This document shows positions 25,831 to 37,740 of a stretch of 64,000 nt of DNA, piece after piece (within the stretch, counting starts at the first letter, position 1; each line of letters begins with the position of its first letter). The position numbers and the translations under genes were made by a program. The notes under the pieces were generated by a model. It was not told the origin of the DNA, made no database searches, and saw nothing but the letters and a program-made list of their open reading frames with translations. Source of the DNA: Pomphorhynchus laevis (Eukaryota; Acanthocephala; Palaeacanthocephala; Echinorhynchida; Pomphorhynchidae); NCBI GenBank assembly GCA_012934845.2, contig WNNJ02001165.1, forward strand, positions 1 to 64,000, in the 5' to 3' direction.

Positions 25831-26146
25831 ATTTTGATCATCTTTAAACTGATGATCAGTGATCAACAGTTTCTGATGACTGGTCACTGGTCATAATTGA
25901 AACAGTATGCTGTTGGAAAACACGCTTGTCTTTCTCCTAATTTAGGTCGATTGTCTTGTCGTAACAAATTCCGACAAGTTTCGATATCGACACTGGATGA
26001 AATATAATTAATTTTTATAGTAGTCGTTAAAATAAATAATGCGTGTTTTGCTCTAAGTTTGTCGTAAAACACTCAAATATTAGTTAATAATAAAAATCAT
26101 TTTATTTTGATATGTGGATTTTTTATATTATTTAAAAATTATTTTT

Positions 26147-26283
26147 CCGATTGTGGCACGATATTATCCTCACAGGTATTGATCCTTTTTTGATACAGCA
26201 GGATCTTTTTTGATACAGCTGTATAAAAAAAGGATCAATACCTGTGAGGATAATATCGTGCCACAATCTGAAAATTTTCAGCT
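26147..26283. mobile_element. Short foldback (MITE-like) element
   Basis: Arms of about 50 bp are near-perfect inverted repeats (from gattgtggcacgatattatc on the left to its complement ending near 26272), with a spacer of about 30 bp that itself duplicates the word tttttgatacagc. No coding sequence. Confidence 0.85.
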
Positions 26284-26290
26284 CACAGAT

Positions 26291-27420
26291 GCAATCAAGT
26301 ACAATTATGTACAAATTAATTAAATTTTATTTACAATAATTCTTGCATTATGCATTCGTGCCTTTCGTGTGTCAATTCGTCTTCTTTACCAACGTTTCTC
26401 GCAATTTTAAAATGACCACTTACCTGTGAAACCTAACATATAATGTCACGGCTTTTTTATTTTGCCATGTTTAAATAAAGTTTATAGTAATTTCCGGGTT
26501 GTGTCATAATATGAAACAACCCAGAATATTAAATATACATTTTATTCTGTACATGGAGGTGAAAAAGGTATTCCGTTTCCGATCGCTCTAATATGGGTTT
26601 TCGGAACATAGCAAACCATGTCCCTCGCTTACATGTTTATATTCAAGAAGTGACATCCGCGCATTAAGCAGATAAAATATCTCATTTTTAATGTATTTTA
26701 TTGTTTAAATAGCTTTGTGTTAGTGTGATTCAATTTTTTTATTTGCAAAATTATCAAGCCTTGACATTTATTGAAATACCACCCGTTGTCAAACTAAACA
26801 ATTGTAAGCAATTGCCAAAATTTGATAATATAAGAAAACTCAACATCTAACATAAGTTAGATGCCTGGATGAAACGTATTTGCCAAAATTGTAATGTATA
26901 TTTTGCGCTAAAAAATTGTAATTCACCTCGATCACGTTGTTTTACATCTATCTATTCATTAATAAATATTCTGTAGAGCGCAGATTTGAATATCACTTTA
27001 GAAACGTTAAATTGATGTTAATAAAACAAATTCAGAGTATTTTCGATTTATTTGAGACTTGTTTTATTAAAAATCTTAAATATGTCAATATCGAAACGAT
27101 TTTTTAATAACAGAATAAGAATTTAATAGTTGAAAATTCAGATTTTTTGAAACCTACTGGTGCATACAACCAGCAACATTATCAGTTCAAACACTCACCA
27201 AATATTTTTTGTTCTATCAACAAGAATCTATTTTGCCAAAATAAATTGCATAAATATTGATGTAACTTAACTGACTCAACTTATTTTGCACTATATAATA
27301 GTTTAGTCTTAATACTTTATATCCTTACATTTATATAAAGTAAAACTTTTAAAAAATCCATTTTTATTTGATTAATAAATAATATATGATGGATCAGAAT
27401 TAAGATTAGAAATCATCAGT
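26291..27420. other. AT-rich intergenic DNA, nothing recognised
   Basis: No protein-like frame and no match to the other repeat families in the window. Confidence 0.5.
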
Positions 27421-27945
27421 GGTAACTGATGCTGTATTATTAGGTTTTGGCTCATATTCCTCTACACAACATAGCAGGAGGGCCAGATACGTGCGAATGA
27501 CTTATTTCCTCTGATAAAATTTGATTATACTTTGATTACAAAGTATATTATTTATTATCCAACCATAAAAATTGCCCGCTTTATAGTTTAGATTTATTTT
27601 TATACTAATTTGATAGTTTATATATTTTACTATTTTCTGCTTGATGTTATTTTTATAGTAACCTAGTTTAAAATATGTATCTATTAAATTATTTAAATGA
27701 TTTTGAAAAAAAAACAATATCATTACATATTGTTGCAATTCTTAAAATTTCATTATTTAATGTATTATATTTTATATTATATGGTATGCATGAATGCTCA
27801 TGCAAAAATATGTTTCTTGTAAATTTAAATATGTCATCTTTACGATATAAATTAATAGTAGTTTTAGTTCATGTTAATTAAATGTTCATATCAAGATATA
27901 TACTTTCTTTATCATCAATATATCATCAATATCAGTTATTGCTGC
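27421..27945 (-). mobile_element. Penelope-like copy P1 (3' part)
   Basis: Minus strand: the tail of the RT frame (HLNNLIDTYFKLGYYKNNIK) followed by a short 3' region and the structured motif at 27431-27484. It abuts the next copy head-to-tail. Frame disrupted. Confidence 0.65.
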
Positions 27946-27992
27946 ATCAAATTGTTGCTGTATCAACTGCTATATCAACTGCTATTGAGGAA

Positions 27993-28047
27993 CTGCTATG
28001 TTATCAGGTTTCGGTCCCTATTCCTCGACTCAACATAGCAGCGGGCC
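27993..28047 (-). ncRNA. Candidate structured RNA motif of Penelope-like copies
   Basis: On the minus strand the order is ggccc, ctgctatgtt, a ~14-nt loop, gggacc, gaaacctgat, aacatagcag. The first and third blocks pair and the second and last pair (10 bp), which crosses and so predicts an H-type pseudoknot. Equivalent blocks are at 28855-28911 (ggcccc/ggggcc) and, weaker, at 27431-27484 and 1962-2032. It has the strand order of an HDV-like fold, but I cannot place P3, P4 or a catalytic C, so no ribozyme is claimed. Confidence 0.35.
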
Positions 28048-28116
28048 AATACATGCTAATGACGTATTTCTTCTGATTAAATTTAATTATCAAGTATCTT
28101 ATTCTAATGCAAAGCA

Positions 28117-28710
28117 TTAGAATAAGATAATAAAATTCCAAAAAAATTTGCCACTTAAGAGTTTAAATTTATTCTTTATATTATTGTGTTGATTTATATA
28201 TTTTACTATTTTCTGCTTGATGTTATTTTTATAGTAACCTAGTTTAAAATATGTATCTATTAAATTATTTAAATGATTTTGAAGAAAGCCAATATCGTTA
28301 CATATTGTTGCAATTCTTAAAATTTCATTATTTAATGTATTATATTTTATATTATATGGTATGCATGAATGCTCATGCAAAAATATGTTTCTTGTAAATT
28401 TAAATATGTCATCTTTACGATATAAATTAATAGTAGTTTTAGTTAATGTTAATTTAATGTTCATATCTAGATATACACCTTCTTTATCATTAATATTGGT
28501 TTTGTTAAGAATAAGGCTTTCTGGGTAAATTTGTTCACTAACTGAATAAAAATTATTAGAATTAAATACACATATATCATTAATGTATCGAAACATATAT
28601 TTCATATATTTATATTGTTTAGATTTAGTTTTTACACAGTTATGAACAAATTCATATTCTATAAAGCTTAAAAACAAGTCAGCTATAATTGGGCTACTAT
28701 TACCACCCAT
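28117..28710 (-). pseudogene. Reverse transcriptase fragment, Penelope-like (tentative)
   Basis: A 197-codon open frame. Residues 1-16 (MGGNSSPIIADLFLSF) fit the RT motif B region, and residues 41-50 (FRYINDICVF) fit motif C, but with Y-I-N-D where an active RT has a paired Asp. Later LDMNI and LYRKDDIFKF match the palm/thumb of a widespread invertebrate RT group that I assign to Penelope-like elements. I see no GIY-YIG endonuclease. It lacks the fingers domain and motif A, so it cannot be a working enzyme. The group assignment is from memory and moderately sure; that it is an RT is surer. Confidence 0.6.
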
Positions 28711-28750
28711 TGGAAATTCTGCATTATAGTTATTATAATTATTATTAATT

Positions 28751-29500
28751 ATTATATCCGCCTAACAGTTTAAATTTATTCTTTATATTATTGTGTTGAT
28801 TTATATATTTTACTATTTTCTGTTTGATGTTATTTTTATAGGCATCATGAGGAAGTGCTATGCTATCAGGTTTCGGCCCCTAACTCCTCTACCCAACATA
28901 GCAGCGGGGCCAAATACATGCTAATGATGTAGATCCCCTGAAATAACTATCTAGTATCTTATTCCAATGCAAAGTATATTATTTATTATCCATCCATAAA
29001 AATTTGCCACTTAAGAGTTTAAATTTATTCTTTATATTATTGTGTTGATTTATATATTTTACTATTTTCTGCTTGATGTTATTTTTATAGTATCCTAATT
29101 TAAAATATGTATATATTAAATTATTTAAATGATTTTGAAAGCCAATATCATTACTTAATATAGAAGTAATAAGTAATAACATATTATTGCAATTCTTAAA
29201 ATTTCATTATTTAATGTATTATATTTTATATTATGTGGTACGCATGAATGCTCATGCAAAAATATGTTTCTTGTAAATTTAAATATTTCATCTTTACGAT
29301 ATAAATTAATAATAGTTTTAATTGATGTTAACTTAATGTTCACATCTAGATATATTCCTTCTTTATCATTTATATTGGTTTTATTGAGAATAAGGCTACC
29401 TGGATAAATTTGTTCGCTTATTGAATATTAGAGTTATATACACATACATCATCAATGTATCAAAACACATTTCATATGGTTTATTAGATTTATTTTTTAC
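28751..29500 (-). mobile_element. Penelope-like copies P3/P4, partial
   Basis: A 90-bp scrap of the RT tail (28760-28842), the structured motif (28855-28911), then another RT tail and middle section (28960-29490) with frames ending SGKFLWMDNK. The order repeats that of P1/P2. Several breaks. Confidence 0.65.
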
Positions 29501-30680
29501 ACAGGTCTTGCCTATTTTTCATTAACCAGAACTTATAATGCTGGCTTATTTTTGAATAAACCAGCATTATTAATAGCTTAGGGTACAAATTCATGCCGAA
29601 TATGTATTTCCTCTGCTGAAATTTTGAAATCCTTATTCTAACTCAGATTATTATTTATCAACCATAAAGATTTCCTCTTAAGAGTTATAATGTTATTTAT
29701 TAGCATAAAATTATAAAATTGAACCGAGTCAAAGTTTTCAGTATATCATTTATATTACCAGGTACTTTCGACTAATAACTTGATCATAATTAATATTATT
29801 AAAACAATTGCGAATATAAATATAGCGTTGTAATGCAATTGGGTGTACGAAATTAAATTTTAAACATTTGTTTTTTAGTTAATATAATAATCGTATATTT
29901 CAGCACTGTACAAAAGTTTGTATACTTTATAAAAATACAGTTTTATATAATTTAGTATACTCTCTTTTTGAAAAATGTTAACAATAAGTTTATAACCAAA
30001 TGTGATTATTTTGCTAAGTTCTTACTTTAATCAAAGTAACATAATTTAATTTAAACACCAAATATTTAATTATTGTAATCAATTAAAGCTCGTCGATGTT
30101 CTCCTATTTACACTCTTTCACAGATTTTTAAAAAGGATATCGTTATAATAATATTTTTTTGCTACAAAGTCGTGTTATTTATACTTGATTATAAAATGTT
30201 ATAAGCTTCGATTCTTAATTTTATAAAATAAAATTTTATGAACTTTTATAAAATTTTACGAAAGTTTTAATCATACTTATTAGTTTAGATAACGAAATAT
30301 TGATATTGCAATATTCATACATAATGTATACATAAAATTATTTTAAATAATTAAATTAAATATAAATTAATTTATTTTAGTTAATATCGAAATTGGTGAT
30401 CATTATGTTATTTACAACTATAAAGAGGATGATATTTTAACCTTAAATCCTGTAAAGATTTGTATTATATGCAATCTCAAAAGTTTAGAATTTTATTTTT
30501 ATATCTTCAATTAAATTTTATTAAATTTGTGAAAACTTAAGCTGGTGCAGTACCAACGTTTTGTAAAGTAACTTTTACATCCCATCTGATTATTTGTAGA
30601 TAATTTGTAAATAATTTGATTATACAAATAACTATTAATAATTATTTTAAATAGTTGATAATGATCCATTATTGATAAAG
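29501..30680. other. AT-rich intergenic DNA
   Basis: A small inverted repeat near 29535-29575 (ataatgctggctta/taaaccagcattat). No gene seen. Confidence 0.5.
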
Positions 30681-30773
30681 AATTATTGGAGCTGGATCAA
30701 ATAAAAGAGGATTTTTTGATATTTTGCTAACTTCTAAAAAAAATCCTCTTTTCTTTGATTCAGCTCCAGTAAT
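30681..30773. mobile_element. MITE-like foldback, short form of the 171-bp family
   Basis: Arms of about 38 bp: aattattggagctggatcaa on the left and its complement ending cagctccagtaatt on the right, with a short unpaired centre. Same terminal sequence as 47002-47197 and the 24.9-kb array. Confidence 0.85.
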
Positions 30774-31186
30774 TATTTATTAATAATTATAATCATATGA
30801 TTATTGGCATATGTTTGTTTGTAGCTCAACGTTTGAACTGAGAAATAGTTTGATTTAAACCATTTTGCTTATATTTGACACGATTGCAGAACCCTACACT
30901 TGCTTGATCGAGCTTTAAGGCTACTTTCTCCGTATTTTAGTTAAATTCACGACGTGTATATTTTGAATATTCAAACCATTATTGTTTCTACGTAAAGATA
31001 ATCCTTTATTAAATTAAAAATTATGGATATATTGTTTGAACCTTTGTTCAAAAAGCAGTAAGTTATCAAAAGCAAGATGCCAATTACAACTATCCGCTGT
31101 ATGTTCCAGCAGTTTACCGTAAGCAGGAAAAAATGGTAAATTATAGCTCGAGAATTATACTCGGAGATCGCTAATCAGCAAGTAAG
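30774..31186. other. Unassigned DNA 3' of LINE-A
   Basis: No gene recognised. Ends at the aagt microsatellite that marks the 3' terminus of the next LINE-A. Confidence 0.5.
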
Positions 31187-31309
31187 TAAGTAAGGGTTTT
31201 ATTAATAACTATATAGCTGATAAAAAAAACTTAAGAAACAAAAACATGCAAAAGAAAACTTTAAATAGAAGCTGTTCACGACGTGTATTTTGAAATCTTC
31301 AACTTATAT

Positions 31310-33767
31310 TCACGGCCTCAGGTCCATAGGGATCTGAGCCCCTCGGCCACACCAGCGCGCCGCCCTCTGACTGAACCATTCGGGGTCTCTCAAACACCTA
31401 AGGGTCCAGTCAAGGCGGACTATGGTTGGTAATCTCGAGATGAGGAGCTTGAGAAACCTTAGTCTTTGTTCTGGGGGACGTCCTCGTGAGAATAAGACTA
31501 ATCCCGAGATAGCCCAAGTACCCCAGAGGCGCACTTGGGTTATCCCATTCAATGACAGATGCTGCGCCCGTTTCAGAGCCCACCTAGCTTTCTTCAGGAT
31601 ACGTTTAAGTCTATCCAGCTCAGCTTTCGCCGACCAATTTACCGTAACGGTGAACCCCAGATATTTTACTCGACTCGTGAAGATGGGGAGTGGTTGATGC
31701 TGCAAAATGGAGGAGAGTGCAGAGAATGCTAGTCTCTTAAGTTTCTTTTTGGTGGCAGGAACGCCATTAAAGACTACCACCTGTGATTTAGAGGAGTTTA
31801 AAATAAGATTGGATGGGGGCAACTGGTCTTTTAATCTTAAAAAGAAACGGCTGATGTCAGAGATTACATCTTTGCACCTGCGTCCAAAGAACAAGGCTGT
31901 GGTATCATCAGCATATACCACTAGATGTTGATCACGTTTAAAATTCTTGAATAGAACAATGGATGCAGCAAGATATAAGATAGGAGAAAGTGGGGATCCT
32001 TGAGGTACACCCGTAATAGGGTAGAACTGACGCGCATCAGGGTCGTCTTCATAGTAGAACCGCTTGGTGTACAGCAATATCTCCACCCTGTTAACAATTC
32101 TCGCAGGCAACCCGAGGGACCTGAGAGAGGAGATAACGAAGGGAATGGAGATCCGGTCAAATGCAGCTGAAAAATCAAGAAAAACAGCCACAGCAAGCTG
32201 ATGACTATTATCCTGACAAAACTGATGCACTTCACCAATTGCTGAATGGACCGAGCGCCCTTTGACAAACCCATGAAAACTCGGTGGGATCAAATTACGC
32301 CTACATAAATGAACGCGGATTCTACGCGCAAGCGCTTTTTCGTAGATGGATATGAGGGCGTTTTGAATCGAGATGGGCCGCAGATCTTTAGGACAAGTGA
32401 TTAATCTCTTTTTAGGTAAAAAAACTCGACGGCTGATGTTGATGTCCGCTATGTCAGACGGGGAGGCTAGTAGCATTGTGATGGCGACCTCCTTTCTCTG
32501 ACTGTATGTCAAAAGCTGACAGACACGATTGGTGAGTGGCGCGTGGGATTTGGAGGTGCCCGGGAGTGGTCCCCAGGAGTTAAGGATATCTATAACAGAT
32601 AAGTCCCTACTCCTGAAGTCACACCAAGGCGGGATTGGTTGGGGAGATTGAGTGGCTCCATAATTATGTAAGGAAAGTGACTCCTCTAAAACTTTGTCAA
32701 GGCCTATGCTACCAATCCAAACCAAGGCTCTATCCTTCCAGCAAACAAACTTCTCCTTCTTGAATATCTTCCAGAAGAAAGCCTGAGAAGGGTTAAGGCT
32801 AGCAATGCTTGCCCTATCCCTGCTCAGCTGGAGCCTATATCTAGAGCCCCAATATTCATTCGAGAGGATATGTCTGGCGGAAACAGAGAGATTGGGAAGG
32901 TGTAACATTTTAGCTAGGACCTTGAGCTTTGTTGGAGTAGGACTGTATATTCGACCTTTATAGGTAGTCGAAAGGATCGCGGTAGCTTGCGATGAGAGGT
33001 AGGAATTAAATTCGGTCAAACTCTCAATTCCAATTCTGGGGAAGAGTTGGATAGCTGCCTGAAAGAAGACCACTCTAATAGGGTCAAAGTGAAACCTTCT
33101 TCTAAGCAACGTATCGTCCTCTAGCCTCCAGCGAATTAGGTCATGATAGGTGGTCTGTTGTTGACGCGACTGCTCGGTGCAAATTGGTTTCAACAACCAC
33201 ATCTTATGTAGCAGTAATATGTCGAGGAGAGAATTTGTTGTAGAGCAATGAAAGGTTGGGGAAGGTGGTTTATGAATAAGATAGCCGATCCTTGCTCTTC
33301 GGAGTGCTGCATTAATCCAACGACCAGTTCTGTCGTTGAAGTCACCAAGTAACATGTCATAACCGCTCCCCAATATTTGATCCAGGAGGTCACGGTTCTT
33401 GTGAATTTCTCCTGGCCGAATATAGACATTGGCTATGCTTATACGCTTACCGTTCTTACAAAGTGATATAGCTAAACAAGATAGGGCTGGACAAGAGTAG
33501 TTTAATAGGAGGGATGATCTTAATGAGCTTTTTACTAGGGTTAAAAGACCTTGAGATGAAGAGGAGTGAGGGGGTTATGTAAGGAGTAAAGTGGGTGTAT
33601 ATGTGCTTAGGGATAAATCGAGTAATATCCTGGGGGAGACGGATAGACCGCGTCTCCTGAAGGACTATAACATCTGCATCTCTACCAGATAGAAGGCTAA
33701 GGGCGGAAGTACCTCCCGAATTCCACTGAAGGATATTCAGTGAAAAAGGCCCTTGATTACTTCCCAT
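31310..33767 (-). pseudogene. LINE-A ORF2: endonuclease and reverse transcriptase
   Basis: The start MGSNQGPFSLNILQWNSGGT (33767) begins an AP-like endonuclease; the E of LQETRS follows at about residue 38. After one frameshift around 33490-33510, a 687-codon frame (to 31310) carries the endonuclease LLGDFNDRTGRW, a linker, and the RT with FLDFSAAFDRIS (Asp 400 of this frame), GVPQGSPLSP (455-464) and VYADDTTAL (487-490 YADD). The carboxyl end reads RWCGRGAQIPMDLRP. All RT catalytic residues are kept; only the frameshift in the endonuclease prevents a full protein. It would nick target DNA and copy the element RNA at that site. Only about 35 bp separate it from ORF1. Confidence 0.92.
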
Positions 33768-33801
33768 TGCGTAAGTGTTACCGAAGTGGGACGCCCTCCA
33801 C

Positions 33802-35004
33802 CTAGTCGCAACTAGAGGCGGAAAGGTCGCCTTTACCGCTTCCCGTCACGACAAATGGAGTCGCTTGCCCACGGGCGATATCTTCATATCCATCGTTAGC
33901 CATAGCCCAGATCGAATCCTTCCGAGCAAGCTTCAGAGTAGCTATGCTCAGCGCTGACCCGTTTCGTTTCTTAGATTTTGGTGGCTTCTTAATATTGTTA
34001 GTCTTCCCAGAAGGAGGAGAACGGAAGGATTCCGCTAATTGACCCACCAATTTTTGGACCAATTTTTCAAGTTGAATCATTGATGCCTGATGCTGCATTT
34101 CAATAAGTTTAAGAATTTCCGTATCCGGCATCCTGTCGTCTTTCTTGTTAGACGAGACAGCTTCCACGAAGCTAGTCGGTTTTGCTGTCACACCCCTGTC
34201 TCTTTTGGTACGCTTTAAAGATTTTACACATTTTTGACCATGCGGGGTGCTCACCACCGCAGTTTGCGCAAAATGGCTTACTTTCGCACTTCTCAGGATG
34301 TATAGCAGTTGTACCACACACGCCGCACTTATGGGGTAGAGAACAGCCAGCAGACCAATGCCCCCACTGATGGCAATTGTTGCAGTGAGGGTACGTTAGT
34401 AAGTCGGTTTCGATTATTGAAAATCTCAAATTATACCCCATAAAAGGATTGCATGTCGAAATCGATAGTTTTAGAGCTTCATCAACCGGGGCATTGCAGA
34501 ACGCCACGGGAATGGGGAAGCCTTTAATCCCTTTTATAAAGCGCACGTTAGAGATTTTGTAATCAGTTTCTATGGCTGATATATCTTGTTCTGAAATGTA
34601 TGTGGGCATGTTATTTATCTTTATTGTTGCCAGGATTGGTTTGGAAGCAATTATACCTTGTTCCGAATGCTCTTTTTTAAAGTAGTCGACGTACGACATT
34701 GCCAGATCAGGAGTGCAGAATGAGATTTTAATCTCAGATTTATAATATTTAATCGCATTGAACAATATCCTTTTTTTAAATCGATGAGCAAAGCCTCTTA
34801 TAAAAACATTGAACATGTTCTGCCTTTCTAGAGGCACCAAAAGTCTGATAATCACGAGGTTGGATAATTTTGGTACCGGGGGAGTTCCTCCTCCGAAATA
34901 TATTCAAGAGAAGCTAAATCTCCACTTACCTCGTTTATTGCATTGGCAGGAAAATTAGTTTTCATTGAGTTCTTTGAACGCTCCGACATGCTAAATTTAC
35001 TCAT
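33802..35004 (-). pseudogene. LINE-A ORF1: zinc-knuckle RNA-binding protein
   Basis: ATG at 35004 (MSKFSMSERSK) leads to a short frame, then a frameshift near 34870. The main block (34855-34172) holds LATIKINNMPTYISEQDISA and three knuckles: PHCNNCHQWGHWSAGC, HKCGVCGTTAIHPEKC and PFCANCGGEHPAWSKMC. A second frameshift near 34195 leads to the basic tail (33802-34230; a coiled-coil-like EILKLIEMQHQASMIQLEKL then KKPPKSKKRNGS). This is the nucleocapsid-like ORF1 protein of Jockey/I-group LINEs, which binds element RNA. The same domain order is seen at 62589-63579. Confidence 0.88.
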
Positions 35005-35030
35005 TTTTTGTAGTGCAAATGTTTAGGTTG

Positions 35031-36415
35031 TAAATGTATTTAACTTTTGTAATTTTGTTTCTAAAAGCGGACTCTCCACTAATCAGCGAGGCATGTGAAT
35101 ATCGCTTAAAATGTTTTATGCCAATTAATTTTCTGTAGCAAGTAGCAAAATGCCACCAATTATTTTGCAAATTTACTTGATATTTGCAAAAGAATGAAAA
35201 TTCATGATGAAAACTCGGATATGTATTTTTAATTAAAAACTTTTAAACTTTCTTACCGATAAGCATTTTTACCATCAAAGGTTAAGCGTATGATTGAATG
35301 AAAATTCAATCATACGCGATTAAACCATATATCATTCAGAATATTTCAGTAACAAAAACGCGAAACATGTATACCCAGATTCGATTAGTCAGCTAATCAA
35401 TCCAGATTCGATATTTTAATTGCGCTTTTACAATCAGCTTTTTGAATGTTAACGATCTGATAAACTCAACTTTTACTCGATCACTGTAATTTCATCCTAG
35501 AATGATACAAAAAATGATTTATGCATTTGCATTTTTAATGATAACTGTGAAATTTAGATCGACACACTCAGTCACGTTCAGTAACTGAGTGAGAACCTCC
35601 TTGTAGGTCAACTCGAAAGCGTTACAATCTAACAAAGTATAGTTCAATCTATAAAGCGTGTTTAAAATTATTATGTTGAACAGGATGTTCTATATTTTGA
35701 CTCTTTATTTTCTGGTTCGTCTATTCTCCATATTTTATAGCTTTGAAAAATATGTTGGCTATAATTAAAAGGCAATTATATAATCCGCAATTCGTCTTTT
35801 CGCTAATTTTGCAACATTTACATAAACATTGAAATGTTTATCTCTCATACATTTTATGATGATCTATAAATCATCCATCCGCGTTAAGTTTAAATATTAC
35901 TTGAAATGAAGATATCTTATAACGGATAATCGATTGGGTTCAATTAAAGGACAAGTAAAGGAAGATGTGCTAGCCTTCAGCATCAAAAACGAGTGATCAG
36001 CCAAATACCATGATACCAACTCAATGCTGGATGAATATGTAAGCATACCATATCACTAATTAAAGCGATCTACCGAATAAAAAACCTTATAAGATTCGAT
36101 ATGCGGTGCCTTTGTTCAATATGTTGGCCTCTGTTATTCAAATTCGGGATAAACAATATAAATAGTCGGACAACTATGGGAAACCTAAGAATTATAAATT
36201 TTGCCGGTTAGGAAAAATTATTTAAACGTTTCTACAATTTAAGCTACGACTTCTTAGAAATAGTATGATAGTTAAAAACACATACCTTGTTAAAAACGGA
36301 TATTCAGGATTAATAATAATTAAAAATAAAACTTTTTAAAAATTGCACAACCGTTAGGGATAAATCAACACCAACAGAATCTTTAACAACTTGTAACTTC
36401 TAACATCATCACGAC
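35031..36415. other. AT-rich intergenic DNA
   Basis: A short palindrome built on cgtatgattgaat / attcaatcatacg (35288-35320). No gene recognised. Confidence 0.5.
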
Positions 36416-37082
36416 CTCAGGTCCAGTGGGATCTGAGCACCCCGGCCAAAACAGGGCACCGCCTTTCGCCTGAACAATTCAGGGTTTTTCACCCCCTAAG
36501 AGCCAGTCGTGACGGACTACGGTTGGTAATCCAGAGAGTAGGAGCATGAGAAACCTTAGTCTTTATCCTGGGGGATGTACTCTAGAGAAGAACACTAATC
36601 CCGAGATATCCCATATGTGTACTTAGGTTTTCCCATTCAATGACAGAGCTGAGCCCGTTTCAGGGCCACCTAGCTCTCTTCAGGATACATTTGAGTTTAT
36701 TCAGGTCAGCTTTCGCCGACCATTTAACCGTTATGATGAACCCCTGATATGTTACAAAAATTACATCTTTACATCTTCGATGTTACTACATCTTTGCACC
36801 TGTGTCCAGAAAAGAGGGATGTGGTATTATCAGCGTATACCACGAGATGTTGATCGTGTTTAAATGTTTTAAAAATATAATGGAGGCAGCAAGATATGAG
36901 ACAAGAGAAAAAAGGAGAGCCTTGAGGCACACCGGTAATAGGGTAGAACTGACATTCATCAGGGTCGTCTATATTGAAGAGCTGCTTGGTATACAGCAAT
37001 ATATCCACCTGTTAACAATTCTCGCAGGCAACCCTAGGGACCTGAGAGAAGTGATAACAAAGGGAATTGAAATTCAGGAAGC
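36416..37082 (-). mobile_element. LINE-A copy 5, 3' part of ORF2
   Basis: Minus strand: the EILLYTK..F-like block, DPDECQFYPITGVPQGSP and VVYADNTTSLF (36769-37008), then, with an internal deletion after the RT palm, the carboxyl region ending at the cgacctcaggtcc word (36416). YADD is changed to YADN. 5'-truncated and frameshifted. Confidence 0.85.
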
Positions 37083-37089
37083 TGACGTT

Positions 37090-37410
37090 ATAATTTAAAA
37101 AGCTCAATTATTTATTAGACGGTGAATGAAGTAACTTATGAGCAAACATACAGGTTACAATCAGACCCGACAGCTTAAAACGATAAGTACTGAACGAATT
37201 ATGTGAACGTAAAAGAGGTTGAATGAATGTCGTTTATATTGCATTAATCTGTTGGGAATTATTGAACTGTTAGTAAAGAGTGGGTTTTGAGGCTCGATAA
37301 ACAACACATAGTAAGCACATGGTGACGCGTTGAGAAATGCTAGTCCAATTGAGAAGCAATAGATGGTAAGAAATATGATCAAAGCGTCGGAGGTATAATG
37401 ATATAAAAGA
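37090..37410 (-). mobile_element. LINE-B fragment, ORF2 carboxyl end
   Basis: One minus-strand frame reads LRRFDHISYHLLLLNW, matching LRRFDHTSYHLASLDL of the LINE-B at 51.7 kb, and similarity continues in pieces. It directly abuts LINE-A copy 5. Strongly decayed. Confidence 0.65.
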
Positions 37411-37599
37411 AGATGTGTTGATAACGAGTTAAAGATGCTGAGAGGCTTAATCTAAATAAATTTCACAATTTTGCACTAGATAAGGTAACCTATAATCACT
37501 TACATAATAATTGCACAAAATTTCAAATAAAGTTGAAACGAATAGCTGTTAAAGTTTATTTACATGTTTTTAACGGGAAATTGTTTAAAAATATTAAAC

Positions 37600-37740
37600 T
37601 TTAGTAGACTAATTGGATATTTGTTCAAATTGCTAAATTTGATATGTTCAAATTGTTAAATCTAATAAAATGCTCAAATTGTCAAATCTGATATGTTCAA
37701 ATTCTTAAATTTAATAACATTTTAAATTGGTATTATGTGA
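37600..37740. repeat. Degenerate ~26-bp minisatellite
   Basis: The word atgttcaaattgytaaatytgat recurs about four to five times with substitutions. AT-rich, no coding potential. Confidence 0.75.

Larger units (their letters stand above)
27960..28750 (-). mobile_element. Penelope-like copy P2 with RT frame
   Basis: Contains the longest RT reading frame of the family and, on its 3' side, the structured motif at 27993-28047 and a 16-bp-arm palindrome (about 28093-28127). The 5' half of an RT and any endonuclease are missing, so this is a truncated copy in a head-to-tail series with P1 and P3. Tandem partial copies are typical of Penelope-like elements. Confidence 0.65.
31187..35030 (-). mobile_element. 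LINE-A copy 4, best preserved, near full length
   Basis: Minus strand order: 5' region (~35030), ORF1 (35004-33802), ORF2 (33767-31310), a ~120-bp 3' UTR with AATAAA, and a terminal (cttA)n-type microsatellite near 31187. ORF1 has three CCHC-type knuckles and ORF2 an AP-type endonuclease plus RT, a layout of the Jockey/I/R1 group of non-LTR elements. Breaks known: two frameshifts in ORF1 and one in ORF2. Parts of at least six other copies occur in the window, so this family was a major coloniser. Confidence 0.92.

Noticed and set aside
27993-28047. Hammerhead in the Penelope-like motif
   Set aside because: GAAAC is present but no CUGAUGA precedes the paired block; the predicted fold is a pseudoknot instead.
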